This document shows, one piece after another, positions 36,378-48,235 of a stretch of 64,000 nt of DNA. The DNA is taken from positions 248,001-312,000 of the forward strand of contig MKUP01000023.1 in the NCBI GenBank assembly GCA_001898625.1. Direction: 5' to 3'. The position numbers and the translations under genes were made by a program. Position 1 is the stretch's first letter. The number at the start of each line of letters is the position of its first letter. The notes beneath the pieces are model-generated. The model made no database searches. It saw only the letters and a list, made by a program, of their open reading frames with translations, and was not told the DNA's origin. Origin of the DNA: Burkholderiales bacterium 67-32. Its GTDB lineage: Bacteria; Pseudomonadota; Gammaproteobacteria; Burkholderiales; Burkholderiaceae_B.

Positions 36378-37372
36378 TCCAAGGAAATGTTCAAGCGCTT
36401 GATGATCTGCCCATACCGGCGCGAATCCGCATCGAGCTGGGCCTGGAACTGCTCGGGCGTCATCGCCAGCGGCTCGTAGGCCAACTGCATGTAGCGCTCC
36501 CGCAGTTCCGGGTCCTGCAGCGCCGTGGCGATGTCGTGGCGGATCCTGGCCGCGATGGCATCGGGTACGCCTCGAGGCGCCAGGATGCCCACCCAGGCGC
36601 TGAGCTCGAAACCTTGCGGTCCGCCGGCCTCGCCCATGGTGGGGACGGACTCGAACCCTTGCACCCGTGACGGTGCCGCGGCCGCCAGCAGCCTCAGCTT
36701 GCCCCCCTTGTAGAGCGCATTCATGCTTCCTATGGTGCCGAACGCCCACGGAACCTGGCTGCTCGCCACGGCCGTGTAGAGCTGGGACATTTCCTTGTAC
36801 GCGATGTGCGTCATGGACGTGCCCGCCGCCTGGTCGAGCATGGCGCCTCCCAGGTGTCCGGGGCTGCCCACGAACCATGACCCGTAGTTGATGTTCCCCG
36901 GGGCCGCCTTGGCGTCGGCGATCAGGTCGCCCACGCTGCGGTAGCGGCTGTCCGCGGGAACCGCCAGGAAGAAGTAGTTGCGGAACAAGGTCGTGACGGG
37001 CGTGAAATCACGCTTCAGGTCGTAGGGAAGCTTGCTGAACAGATAGGGCTGCGCGGCCATCTGCGCGCTGTCCAATTGCAGCAGGGTATAGCCGTCGGCC
37101 GGCGCGCGCCGGGCCGCTTCGATGGCGATGAAGCCCGCGGCGCCCGGCTTGTTCTCGACCAGCACGGGCTTGCCCCAGGCCCTGGACAGGCGTTCGGTGA
37201 CCATGCGCAGGTTCACGTCGACGCCGCTGCCGACCGGGAAAGGCGTGACGATGCGCACGGGCCGATCGGGATATTGCGCCGCTGCCTGCGGCACGCCGCA
37301 GACCGCCACCAGGGCAATCTGGCAGAGGACGGCCAGTGGCCGCCAAGCAGGGGGGAAGGGGAATGCGGCCAT
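36374..37372 (-). CDS. TctC/Bug family periplasmic solute-binding protein
   Basis: 332 residues with a signal peptide to about residue 32 (C-G-V-P-Q-A-A-A-Q), then Y-P-D-R-P-V-R-I-V-T-P-F-P-V-G-S-G-V-D. GAGGAGA lies 5 nt before ATG 37372, which decides the start over upstream in-frame ATGs. It is a single gene converging on the LysR gene with overlapping stops. The binding loop S-G-V-D-V-N differs from the G-G-x-x-D of the other Bug proteins here, pointing to a different ligand. Confidence 0.9.
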   Translation of the reverse strand: MAAFPFPPAWRPLAVLCQIALVAVCGVPQAAAQYPDRPVRIVTPFPVGSGVDVNLRMVTERLSRAWGKPVLVENKPGAAGFIAIEAARRAPADGYTLLQLDSAQMAAQPYLFSKLPYDLKRDFTPVTTLFRNYFFLAVPADSRYRSVGDLIADAKAAPGNINYGSWFVGSPGHLGGAMLDQAAGTSMTHIAYKEMSQLYTAVASSQVPWAFGTIGSMNALYKGGKLRLLAAAAPSRVQGFESVPTMGEAGGPQGFELSAWVGILAPRGVPDAIAARIRHDIATALQDPELRERYMQLAYEPLAMTPEQFQAQLDADSRRYGQIIKRLNISLD

Positions 37373-37627
37373 GACTGTCTCCTCGCATCTTTTCATGTGG
37401 AAATCGTGCCGCGTCCTGGCACGAAAGGCGCGGGCGGTTGCCAAAGCAACGACGCCCTGTCGCCGGCGACTATGTCACCCGCTTCGAATACGGGTCAAAC
37501 ACCCGTCTCGTGCATTGAGAATCCCTTGGCAGCCGGGCCTGCTTTCGCGCCGACATCGAGTCAGGCACAATCGAATCCGACGCACCCACGTCCCGCCTCA
37601 CTCGTTCACCAGAAAAGGGGAAACCCC

Positions 37628-38479
37628 ATGATGCTCGCGTTGTTGGGTAGTTCGTTGCAGTCGAAAGTGTTGCGCCGGTGCGCGCGGGGGATGGCCGTGC
37701 TGGCCGTCTGCGCGCTGCCGGCCCTGGCCGCCGTCCAGGCGGCGGAAAAGCCGGATTCGTCGTATGTGCCCGACGTCGGCCAGGAAGGCAAGGACGTGGT
37801 GTGGGTGCCGACCCCCCAGACCCTGGTCGACAAGATGATAGACATGGCCAAGGCCGCGCCGGGCGATACCCTGATCGACCTGGGCTCGGGCGACGGGCGG
37901 CTGGTGATCACCGCGGCCCAGCGCGGCATCAAGGCCCACGGCATCGAATACAACCCCGAGATGGTGGAATTGGCGCGCCGCAATGCCCAGGTGGCGGGCG
38001 TGTCCGGCCGCGCCACGTTCGCCAAGGCGGATCTGTTCGAGACCGATCTTTCCGGCGCCAGTGTCATCACGCTGTTTCTGCTGCCCACCATCAACGAGAA
38101 GCTGCGGCCGCACCTGCTGAATCTCAAGCCCGGCACCCGTGTGGTGTCGAACACCTTCCCCATGGGCGATTGGCGGCCCGACGAGCAGGCCACGGTTACC
38201 GAGCAATGCCAGACCTGGTGCTCGGCGCTGCTGTGGATCGTGCCCGCCAAGGTCGAGGGCGCCTGGAAGCTTGATGGCCGCGAACTGAAGCTGGCCCAGC
38301 AGTTCCAGCGGCTGAGCGGTACCCTGGATGCCCGGCCCATCGACGACGCCACACTGCGCGGCGACGACATCTCGTTCTCGGTCAACGGGGTGCGCTATCG
38401 CGGCAAGGTGAACGGCAACACCATGCAAGGCACGCGCGCAGGAGGTTCGCCGGCTTCGTGGTCCGCCGTGCGCGGCTGA
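37628..38479 (+). CDS. Exported class I SAM-dependent methyltransferase-like protein
   Basis: 283 residues. The N-terminus (R-R-C-A-R-G-M-A-V-L-A-V-C-A-L-P-A-L-A-A-V-Q-A-A-E, residues 16-40) looks like a signal peptide. The body has SAM motif I D-L-G-S-G-D-G-R-L (residues 84-92), G-I-E-Y-N-P-E-M (motif II) and V-I-T-L-F-L-L-P-T-I-N-E-K-L (post-motif). The C-terminal part (about 185-283) is beta-rich. SAM is not normally periplasmic, so either the leader is a membrane anchor or the protein is not a canonical methyltransferase. AGGGGAA precedes the start. It lies 44 nt before gcvT, co-directional. Confidence 0.75.
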   Translation: MMLALLGSSLQSKVLRRCARGMAVLAVCALPALAAVQAAEKPDSSYVPDVGQEGKDVVWVPTPQTLVDKMIDMAKAAPGDTLIDLGSGDGRLVITAAQRGIKAHGIEYNPEMVELARRNAQVAGVSGRATFAKADLFETDLSGASVITLFLLPTINEKLRPHLLNLKPGTRVVSNTFPMGDWRPDEQATVTEQCQTWCSALLWIVPAKVEGAWKLDGRELKLAQQFQRLSGTLDARPIDDATLRGDDISFSVNGVRYRGKVNGNTMQGTRAGGSPASWSAVRG

Positions 38480-38523
38480 CGTTCGTTCATCCGCTGTTCG
38501 TCCATCTGCTTCCAGGAATCCGT

Positions 38524-39630
38524 ATGACCGCGCCTCTTCCCCTGAAACAGACCCCGCTCTTCGCCGAACACCTGGCCCTGTCCGGCAAGATGATCGACTT
38601 CGGCGGCTGGTCCATGCCCGTCTCGTACGGTTCGCAGATCGACGAGCACCACGCCGTCCGGCGCGGCGCGGGCATGTTCGACGTTTCGCACATGCTCAAC
38701 GTGGACGTGGTGGGCAGCGAGGCGCGGCCCTACCTGCGGCATCTGCTGGCCAACGACGTCGATCGCCTGGCCGAGCCGGGCAGGGCGCTGTATTCGTGCA
38801 TGCTCAATCCGCAGGCGGGGGTGGTCGACGACTTGATCGTCTACCTGCTGACGCCGGAGCACTACCGGCTCGTGGTCAACGCCGCCTCGGCCGACAAGGA
38901 CCTGGTATGGATGGCGCGCGTCGCCCAGGCCGGCGGCTACGACGTGGCGATCGAGCCGCGCCGCGAACTGGCGATGATCGCGGTCCAGGGGCCGCAGGCC
39001 CGGGACCGGCTGGCGCAGGCGAGGCCGGCGCTGGGTCGGCTGGCGCGCGGCCTGGCGCCGTTCACGGCCGAAGGGGCCGACGGCGTGCTGGTGGCGCGGA
39101 CCGGCTACACCGGCGAGGACGGCGTGGAAGTGGTGCTGCCCGGCGCCGAGGCGCCCGCCCTGTGGCGGGACCTGCTGGCGGCGGGCGTCGCGCCCTGCGG
39201 CCTGGGGGCGCGCGACACGCTGCGGGTCGAGGCCGGCCTGAACCTGTACGGGCAGGACATGGACGAACTGACCCAGCCGGCCGAGGCCGGCCTGGCCTGG
39301 ACGGTGTCCGACCACGACCCGCAGCGCGACTTCGTCGGGCGCGCGGCGCTGGCCTACGGCTTGAAGTGGCAACTGCTGGGGCTCAAGCTGCTGGACCGGG
39401 GCGTGATGCGCGCCCAGATGGCGGTCGATACGGCCGAGGGCGCCGGCATGGTCACCAGCGGCACCATGTCGCCCACCCTGGGCACGTCCATCGGCTTCGC
39501 CCGCCTGCCGGACAGCGTGTCGCCCGGCGACGCGGCCGAAGTGGAGATCCGCGGCCGGCGCGTGCCGGCGGTGGTCTGCCGGCTGCCCTTCGTGCGGCGC
39601 GGCAAGGTGCTGGACAGCGGCGAGCCTTGA
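38524..39630 (+). CDS. gcvT: Aminomethyltransferase (glycine cleavage T protein)
   Basis: 368 residues. It transfers the aminomethyl carbon from GcvH-bound lipoate to tetrahydrofolate. Recognisable blocks are K-M-I-D-F-G-G-W-S-M-P-V, F-D-V-S-H-M, N-D-V-D-R-L, Y-S-C-M-L-N-P-Q-A-G-V-V-D-D-L-I-V-Y, R-T-G-Y-T-G-E-D-G-V-E and the GcvT C-terminal barrel S-G-T-M-S-P-T-L. The start at 38524 matches the family; an upstream extension is open. It is first in the order gcvT-gcvH-gcvP. No glycine riboswitch fits the 44-nt upstream gap. Confidence 0.95.
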   Translation: MTAPLPLKQTPLFAEHLALSGKMIDFGGWSMPVSYGSQIDEHHAVRRGAGMFDVSHMLNVDVVGSEARPYLRHLLANDVDRLAEPGRALYSCMLNPQAGVVDDLIVYLLTPEHYRLVVNAASADKDLVWMARVAQAGGYDVAIEPRRELAMIAVQGPQARDRLAQARPALGRLARGLAPFTAEGADGVLVARTGYTGEDGVEVVLPGAEAPALWRDLLAAGVAPCGLGARDTLRVEAGLNLYGQDMDELTQPAEAGLAWTVSDHDPQRDFVGRAALAYGLKWQLLGLKLLDRGVMRAQMAVDTAEGAGMVTSGTMSPTLGTSIGFARLPDSVSPGDAAEVEIRGRRVPAVVCRLPFVRRGKVLDSGEP

Positions 39631-39706
39631 TCCGCGCGCGCCGGCCATCGCCAAGGTTCACTACAATTCCCTCAGACTCCATCGACCCATCACCAGGATC
39701 CGCTCC

Positions 39707-40087
39707 ATGAATCTTCCTTCCGAACTCAAGTACGCCAAGACCCACGAATGGATCCGCGCCGACGGCGATCTGCTGGTGGTGGGTATCACCGACCATGCGC
39801 AGGACCAGCTGGGCGACCTGGTCTACGTCGGCGACGTCAAGGTGGGCGCCAGGCTCCAGGCCGGCCAGACGGCGGGCGTGGTGGAGTCGGTCAAGGCGGC
39901 CTCCGACATCTACGCCCCCGTGGCGGGCGAAATCGTGGCCTTCAACGAAGACCTCTCGGCCAGTCCCGAGCAACTGAACCAGGAGCCCTACACCGCCTGG
40001 ATCTTCAAGCTCCGGCCCGACAACATGGCCGATACCGCCGGCCTGCTCGACGCGGCAGGCTACCAGGCCTCGGTCGACGCCGAGTAA
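39707..40087 (+). CDS. gcvH: Glycine cleavage system H protein
   Basis: 126 residues. It is the lipoyl shuttle protein: T-H-E-W-I-R near residue 12, and [11 protein letters not shown] with the lipoylated lysine at about residue 65. It carries the aminomethyl group between GcvP, GcvT and GcvL. A TACAAT box at 39662-39667 might give an internal promoter, but no clear -35 is seen. It lies 76 nt after gcvT. Confidence 0.96.
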   Translation: MNLPSELKYAKTHEWIRADGDLLVVGITDHAQDQLGDLVYVGDVKVGARLQAGQTAGVVESVKAASDIYAPVAGEIVAFNEDLSASPEQLNQEPYTAWIFKLRPDNMADTAGLLDAAGYQASVDAE

Positions 40088-40193
40088 CGCCACCGCCGCG
40101 GCCCGGCTCCGGGCCGTGACCGGCACCCGCCCGGCGAAGCGGGTGCGCGCGCTTCCGCCATTCCATCGCAGGCCCACGACAGGACGGGTTCCC

Positions 40194-43058
<2,865 letters not shown>

Positions 43059-43064
43059 CCGCGA

Positions 43065-44585
43065 TCAGTCCATGGCCACGTGCGGGGCGTCCTCGCCCGC
43101 CGCGCGCCGGCGCGACCGCACGATGGCCAGCAGCGGCACCACGCACAGGGTGGCGATGAACATCAGCTTGAAGGCGTCGACGTAGGCGATCATCGAGGCC
43201 TGCTGCGTCACCATCCGGTTCAGCGACTCCAGCGTCGTGGGCGAACTCAGGTCGTAGTTTTGCACCAGCGCGGCGTTGGCCGGATTCATGTGCTCGACCA
43301 GCGAGGCATGCACGACCTGGGTATTGCGTGTGACCTGCGCCTGGATCACCGAGATGCCTATGCTGCTGCCGATGTTGCGCATCAGGCTGAAGATGGCCGT
43401 GCCGTCGGCCCGCAGTTCGGGGGCCAGCGTGGCGAAGGTGACCGCGCTCAGCGGGACGAACACGAAGCCCAGGCCCACGCCCTGGATGACCCCTGGCCAG
43501 ACGATGTCGCTTTGGGACAGGACCAGCGTATAGCCCATCATCTGGTAGAGCGCGACCGCCGACACCAGGAAACCGGCCAGCAGCATCATGCGCACGTCCA
43601 TACGCCCGACCAGCCGCCCCGCGATCAGCATGGCCACCATGGTGCCCACGCCGCTGGGTGCGGTGACCAGGCCGGTGGTGGCCACCGGATAGCCCATCAG
43701 CGCCTCCAGCATGGGGGGCAGCAGGGCGCGCGTCGCGTACATCACCGCGCCGATCACGAAGATGAAACAGGTACCGGTGACGAAATTGCTGTCCTTCAGC
43801 AATTCATAGCGGAAGAAGGATCCCTTGCCCGCCGTGGCCGTGTGCAGCGCGAAGAAGACGAAGCTGATCAGCGCGACGGCGGCCTCGATGCGTATCTCCA
43901 GCGAGCCGAACCAGTCCAGCTGCTGGCCGCGGTCCAGCATGGCCTGGAGGGCGCCGATGGCCAGCGACAGGGTGATGAACCCGAAGAAGTCCAGGGCCTG
44001 CCGCGCCGAAGGCTTGGAGCGGGGCAGGTAGGTCAGCACGCCGAACAGCGCGAAGGCGCCGATGGGCAGGTTGATCAGGAACACCCATCGCCAGTTGTAG
44101 CTGTCCGTCAGCCAGCCGCCCAGGGTAGGGCCCAGTATCGGCCCCACCATCACGCCCACGCCCCAGATCGCCATGGCCTGCGGCTGCTTGTCGCGCGGAT
44201 TGATGTCCAGCAGGATGGATTGGGACAGCGGCACCAGCGCCGCGCCGAACAGGCCCTGCAGCAGCCGGGCGCCGACGATCTGGGTCAGGGTCTCGGACAG
44301 GCCGCACAGCAGCGAGGCCACGGTGAAGCCGCTCACCGCGACCGCCAGCAGGCGCTTGACGCCCAGCCGTGCGGCCAGCCAGCCGGTCAGCGGCGTGGCG
44401 ATGGCGGCGGCTACGATGTAGGAAGTCAGGACCCAGCTGATCTCGTCCTGGGAGGCGGACAGCGTGCCCTGCATGTGGGGCAGCGCGACGTTGGCGATGG
44501 TGCTGTCCAGCGTCTGCATCAGCGTGGCCAGCATGATGGACAGCGTGATCATGCGCCGGTTGAGCGGCGCGGCGGAGGTTTGCAC
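43065..44585 (-). CDS. MFS multidrug efflux transporter, DHA2/EmrB type
   Basis: 506 residues with 14 predicted membrane helices. The DHA2 motifs are visible: L-D-S-T-I-A-N-V-A-L-P near residue 26 and R-L-L-Q-G-L-F-G-A-A-L-V-P-L, then G-P-I-L-G-P-T-L-G-G-W (motif C). It exports drugs or lipophilic compounds by proton antiport. The start is GTG 44585; a later ATG lacks a ribosome site. The partner emrA-like adaptor is absent here. It is divergent from a MarR regulator with a clear dyad in between. Confidence 0.92.
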   Translation of the reverse strand: MQTSAAPLNRRMITLSIMLATLMQTLDSTIANVALPHMQGTLSASQDEISWVLTSYIVAAAIATPLTGWLAARLGVKRLLAVAVSGFTVASLLCGLSETLTQIVGARLLQGLFGAALVPLSQSILLDINPRDKQPQAMAIWGVGVMVGPILGPTLGGWLTDSYNWRWVFLINLPIGAFALFGVLTYLPRSKPSARQALDFFGFITLSLAIGALQAMLDRGQQLDWFGSLEIRIEAAVALISFVFFALHTATAGKGSFFRYELLKDSNFVTGTCFIFVIGAVMYATRALLPPMLEALMGYPVATTGLVTAPSGVGTMVAMLIAGRLVGRMDVRMMLLAGFLVSAVALYQMMGYTLVLSQSDIVWPGVIQGVGLGFVFVPLSAVTFATLAPELRADGTAIFSLMRNIGSSIGISVIQAQVTRNTQVVHASLVEHMNPANAALVQNYDLSSPTTLESLNRMVTQQASMIAYVDAFKLMFIATLCVVPLLAIVRSRRRAAGEDAPHVAMD

Positions 44586-44609
44586 GGTGTGTGCCCGGCG
44601 GGACTTTGA

Positions 44610-44627
44610 TGATATGCAGGTATATCA
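44610..44627. promoter_or_regulatory. MarR operator, TGATAT-N6-ATATCA
   Basis: A perfect 6-bp dyad with a 6-nt spacer lies 25 nt before the pump start and 73 nt before the MarR start, in an AT-rich island. This is the usual site for autorepression and pump repression by a MarR protein. Confidence 0.65.
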
Positions 44628-44699
44628 TATGCTTGCTTACATATTCCCGAACGCGCGGCGATGGGCGACAATATCGCGCGTTCCTCTTCCGGTCTTCCC

Positions 44700-45143
44700 A
44701 TGGCGACTCCCTACGACAAGCGCTTCGGTTTCCTGGTGTCCGACATCGGCCGGCTGATGAGCACCGAATTCGACCGCCGGGCGCGCGGCCGATTGGAGCT
44801 CAGCCGGGCACAGTGCCGCCTGGCCCTGTACCTGTCCTTCCTGGGCCCGATGACGCAGGCGCAGCTGGCCGAGACGCTGGACGTCACCCCCATGACCGTC
44901 GCCCGCATGCTGGACCGGATGCAGGAGGGGGGCTGGGTCACGCGCATGCCGGTGCCCAGTGACCGGCGGGCATTCCGTGTCGAGGCCACGGCCAAGGCCG
45001 AGTCCATGCTGGCGGAGGCGCTGAACGTGGGCGACGAGCTGGCCGATTTCGCCCTGCGCGGCCTGACCGAGGCCGAGCAAGGCCAGTTGATAGGATTGCT
45101 GCAACGCGTCCGCAATAACATGGCCGCGCCGGGCGAGGGCTGA
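44700..45143 (+). CDS. MarR family transcriptional regulator
   Basis: 147 residues with a MarR winged helix: S-R-A-Q-C-R-L-A-L-Y-L-S-F-L-G near residue 35, T-Q-A-Q-L-A-E-T-L-D-V-T-P-M-T-V-A-R-M-L-D-R-M (recognition helix), and the wing R-M-P-V-P-S-D-R-R-A-F. The D-R-R-A pattern is typical. It is divergent from the EmrB-type pump, which it probably represses together with itself. ATG 44700 is used. Confidence 0.92.
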   Translation: MATPYDKRFGFLVSDIGRLMSTEFDRRARGRLELSRAQCRLALYLSFLGPMTQAQLAETLDVTPMTVARMLDRMQEGGWVTRMPVPSDRRAFRVEATAKAESMLAEALNVGDELADFALRGLTEAEQGQLIGLLQRVRNNMAAPGEG

Positions 45144-45193
45144 TCTCCCCGCTGAGGCCGCGCCGCCGCGCACCCAGGCCAAATGAGAGTGAA

Positions 45194-45221
45194 TTGCAAA
45201 AACTGTCGCAGCGCTTAAAAT
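45194..45221 (+). promoter_or_regulatory. Candidate promoter of the metal efflux operon
   Basis: TTGCAA (45194-45199), 16-nt spacer, TAAAAT (45216-45221). Transcription would then start near 45228, on top of ATG 45229, so the first gene may be leaderless. It would exclude the ATG at 45220. Confidence 0.4.
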
Positions 45222-45228
45222 GCTGCAC

Positions 45229-45705
45229 ATGCGACATTGGTACGTGTTTCTCGTATTGCTGTTCCTGCCCCTTCAATGGGTGTGGGCGGAGTCCGCCGCG
45301 TGCCAGCTCAAGGCACACGTCGTGGCCAGCTACCAGCACGCCCGTGTCGCGTCCCACCTGCCCGTGGCGGCCGGCCACGAATTGCACGAGGCGCCCCTGG
45401 CCGGCGCCGCCGTCCAGGTCGACATGCCGCGCTGGGAATTCGAGCTGGACGAGGAATTCGACATCGTCGAGCAGATTTCCGAGCCCGACTGGGGCGACGT
45501 GGCGGTGGACGACCTGGTCTGCCGGCCGCCGGCCAACGACAATTCCTACGGCGGCGCCCCACTCGACCCCCACGAGTTCGACCTTCCCCTGTGCGTCGCG
45601 ATCGCCGCGCCCGTCCTGGGCGATTCGCTGTTCGTCGCTTTGCAGCTTCCCCCCGCGCCGGCCCCGGTGTTCCGGGCCTACCGGCCGCCATCACTGACGG
45701 CCTGA
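45229..45705 (+). CDS. CzcI-like small periplasmic protein
   Basis: 158 residues. The signal peptide M-R-H-W-Y-V-F-L-V-L-L-F-L-P-L-Q-W-V-W-A (1-20) strongly resembles that of CzcI, the small protein heading czcICBA operons. The mature part contains His- and acid-rich patches (H-V-V-A-S-Y-Q-H-A, G-H-E-L-H-E-A, and F-E-L-D-E-E-F-D-I-V-E) that could bind metal. It lies before czcC-like, czcB-like and czcA-like genes. A regulatory or metal-sensing role is inferred. ATG 45220 is an alternative start, but it overlaps the likely -10 box. Confidence 0.65.
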   Translation: MRHWYVFLVLLFLPLQWVWAESAACQLKAHVVASYQHARVASHLPVAAGHELHEAPLAGAAVQVDMPRWEFELDEEFDIVEQISEPDWGDVAVDDLVCRPPANDNSYGGAPLDPHEFDLPLCVAIAAPVLGDSLFVALQLPPAPAPVFRAYRPPSLTA

Positions 45706-45798
45706 TCCGCGTCACCCTCGTCTGCGGCGGCAGGTAGCCGCCGCACGCGCCTTGCCGGCGGCCTCGGGCCGCCGCGCGTGTCCGTTCCTACGACCATC

Positions 45799-47040
45799 AT
45801 GAAGCCCATCACACTCGTTTTGTCAGTGTGGCTGGCGGGCATGTGTACCCATGCGGCTGCGGCGCAGCCCTACACGCTCGACCAGCTATTGTCCCTTGCC
45901 CTCCAGGGCAACAAGGGCGTCGAGGCCGCTTCGGCCGGCGTCGACGTCGCACAGGCCGGCCTGACCACGGCCCGGGCCTATCCCAATCCCGAGGTGGAAT
46001 TCACCACGGGACGTGTTTCCGCTCGCCAGCCCGGCGCCGCCACGGGCGTCGGACAGACGCTGTCCATCACCCAGCGCATCGACCTGCCCAATCAGCGGCG
46101 TCTGCGCTACGAGGTTGCCACCGGAACGCTGCGGGCCACCACCGCGAGCCACGAATCGTTCGTCGTGGACCTCGTGGCCAAGGTCAAGCGCGGGTTCTAC
46201 GAGACGCTTCGGCGCGAGGCCGAATTCTCGGCGGCCCAGGAGGATCTCGCGCTGACGCAGCAGTTGTACAACCGTGCCCAGATCCGGGTCGACGTGGGCG
46301 ATGCGCCCAAGTACGAGGCCATACGGGTCGGGGCGGAACTGCTCAATGCCCAGAAGAACAACCAGAGCGCGCTGCTGCGCGTGAACCAGGCCAAGTCGTT
46401 CCTGCGCCAGCAGGTCGGCGAAATCCTGCCCGCCGGCTTCGCGCTGCAGGGAAGGCTGGGGCGGACGTGGTCCCTGGAGCCGCTCGCCAGGCTGCGCGAG
46501 ACGATGCTGGCGGGCAACGCCGAACTGACCGAGTACCGGGCCGCCTTGCAGCGGGCCCGTGCGTCGGTGGACTACGAGCGCTCGCTGCGTTTGCCGTCGG
46601 TGGCGCTCAAGGCCACGTCCAGCCGTGATCCCGACGTGCGCGACACGCAGTTCGGCGTGGTGGTCAGCGTGCCGCTCTGGGACCGCCGGGAGGGCCCGGT
46701 CAACGAGGCCGCCGCCGGTGTCATCCGCGCGCGCAGCCAGCTCGAGGCGCGGGAATTCGAACTCACCCAGCAACTGGACTCCGCCTACCAGCAGTTCCAG
46801 ATATCCGCCTCGCAGGTCGAGGCGCTGGAGTCGGGCATCGTTCGCCAGGCCGAGGCCGCGCTGAACGTGGCCGAGGCCGCGTATCGCTACGGCGAGCGCG
46901 GGATCATCGATTACCTCGATGCGCAGCGCGTGCTGCGCACCGCGCGCAACGACCTCATCGCCGCCCAATTCGATCTGCAGATGGCCGCCGTGGAAATCGA
47001 GCGGCTGCTGGCCAACTCTTTCGCAGGTGAACCCTCATGA
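45799..47040 (+). CDS. Outer-membrane channel of a heavy-metal RND efflux system (CzcC-like)
   Basis: 413 residues with a signal peptide (to about residue 21, C-T-H-A-A-A-A) and two TolC-like repeats of beta-strands and long helices (Y-T-L-D-Q-L-L-S-L-A-L-Q-G-N; Y-P-N-P-E-V-E-F). P-L-W-D-R-R-E-G-P in the second repeat is typical of CzcC/CusC. It forms the outer-membrane duct of the tripartite pump. A GTG 7 codons upstream is possible. Its stop overlaps the czcB-like start by 4 nt. Confidence 0.88.
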   Translation: MKPITLVLSVWLAGMCTHAAAAQPYTLDQLLSLALQGNKGVEAASAGVDVAQAGLTTARAYPNPEVEFTTGRVSARQPGAATGVGQTLSITQRIDLPNQRRLRYEVATGTLRATTASHESFVVDLVAKVKRGFYETLRREAEFSAAQEDLALTQQLYNRAQIRVDVGDAPKYEAIRVGAELLNAQKNNQSALLRVNQAKSFLRQQVGEILPAGFALQGRLGRTWSLEPLARLRETMLAGNAELTEYRAALQRARASVDYERSLRLPSVALKATSSRDPDVRDTQFGVVVSVPLWDRREGPVNEAAAGVIRARSQLEAREFELTQQLDSAYQQFQISASQVEALESGIVRQAEAALNVAEAAYRYGERGIIDYLDAQRVLRTARNDLIAAQFDLQMAAVEIERLLANSFAGEPS

Positions 47041-48230
47041 TTCCGCGTTCTTCACGCAAGACCTCCCACGGCGCACGCCGAGTGCAGCCCGCCGCCGGGC
47101 GGTGGGGCCTCCTGGCCGCGCTCTGCTTCGTGCTGGCCGCCTGCGGCGACAAGCTCGCCACCGAGGCCGCGCCGGCCGAAGTCGTCGATCCCAGCATCGT
47201 GGTCGCGAGCGAAGCCTTGCAGGCCCGCATCAAGATCGCCCCGATCGCGACCGAGCCGTTCAGCGACGTGCTGCGCGTGGCGGGCCGCATCGATTTCGAC
47301 CGCCAGCGCATGGCCCGGATCGGCGCTCCCGTGACGGGGCGGGTCACCGACATCAACACCACACTGGGCGCGGCGGTCAAGCCGGGCGACGTGCTGGCGC
47401 GCCTGCACAGCACCGAGCTGGGCAGCGCGCAGCTGGCCTACCTGAAGGCCAGGGCCCAGTCCGAACTGCAGCAGAACGCCCGCGAGCGGGCGCGGCTGCT
47501 GTTCGCCGCCGACGTGATCGGCAAGGCCGAACTGCAACGGCGCGAGAACGAATACGCGGTGGCCGCGGCCGAGCTGCGCGCCGCCTCCGACCAGTTGAGC
47601 GTGCTGGGCATGTCGCCGTCGGCGATTGCGCGCATGGGGCAGTCGGGCGAGATCAGTTCCTTCTCGCCGGTGGTGTCCACGCTGCGCGGGTCGGTGGTCG
47701 AGCTCAATGTGTCGCCGGGGCAGGTGGTGCAGCCCGCCGACGCGCTGTTCACGGTGGCCGATCTGTCTCGCGTGTGGGCGGTGGCCGAGGTGCCCGAGCA
47801 GCAGGCCGACCTGGTGGCGGCGGGCCAGACCGTCGACATCGAGGTGCCGGCGCTGGGCAACCGCAAGATCTCGGGCGAGCTGATCTTCGTCGGCCAGGTG
47901 GTCGATCCGGTCACGCGCACCGTGCCGGTCAGGACGTCCATCGACAACGCCGACGGCCGGCTCAAGCCGGCGATGCTGGCGACCATGCTGATCACCAGCC
48001 GTCCGACCGAACAGCTCGTGATCCCCGCCTCGGCCGTGGTGCGCTTCGAGAACGAGGACCTGGTCTACGTCGAGATCGAGCCGGGCCGTTTTCGCGCGAC
48101 CCAGGTACAGATGGGCGTCTCGTACAACGGCAAGCGCGCGGTCGCCTCGGGCCTGAAGGCGGGTGACCGCATCGTTGTCGAAGGGGCCTTCCACCTCAAC
48201 AACCAGCGCGCTGGCGTCGATCCGGAGTAA
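47037..48230 (+). CDS. Periplasmic adaptor of a heavy-metal RND efflux system (CzcB-like)
   Basis: 397 residues. A lipobox-type F-V-L-A-A-C-G (Cys at about 36) suggests a lipid-anchored membrane fusion protein, unusual for some CzcB members but known in RND adaptors. Lipoyl halves (A-P-V-T-G-R-V-T-D-I-N-T-T-L-G; V-V-E-L-N-V-S-P-G-Q-V-V) flank a helical hairpin at about 125-190, then beta-barrel and membrane-proximal domains follow. It links the inner-membrane pump to the outer channel. It is translationally coupled with its neighbours. Confidence 0.9.
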   Translation: MIPRSSRKTSHGARRVQPAAGRWGLLAALCFVLAACGDKLATEAAPAEVVDPSIVVASEALQARIKIAPIATEPFSDVLRVAGRIDFDRQRMARIGAPVTGRVTDINTTLGAAVKPGDVLARLHSTELGSAQLAYLKARAQSELQQNARERARLLFAADVIGKAELQRRENEYAVAAAELRAASDQLSVLGMSPSAIARMGQSGEISSFSPVVSTLRGSVVELNVSPGQVVQPADALFTVADLSRVWAVAEVPEQQADLVAAGQTVDIEVPALGNRKISGELIFVGQVVDPVTRTVPVRTSIDNADGRLKPAMLATMLITSRPTEQLVIPASAVVRFENEDLVYVEIEPGRFRATQVQMGVSYNGKRAVASGLKAGDRIVVEGAFHLNNQRAGVDPE

Positions 48231-48235
48231 CGATC

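Noticed and set aside
38480-38523. Glycine riboswitch before gcvT
   Set aside because: The gap is only 44 nt, too short for even one glycine aptamer, and the region before the methyltransferase gene (37445-37627) shows no recognisable aptamer core.
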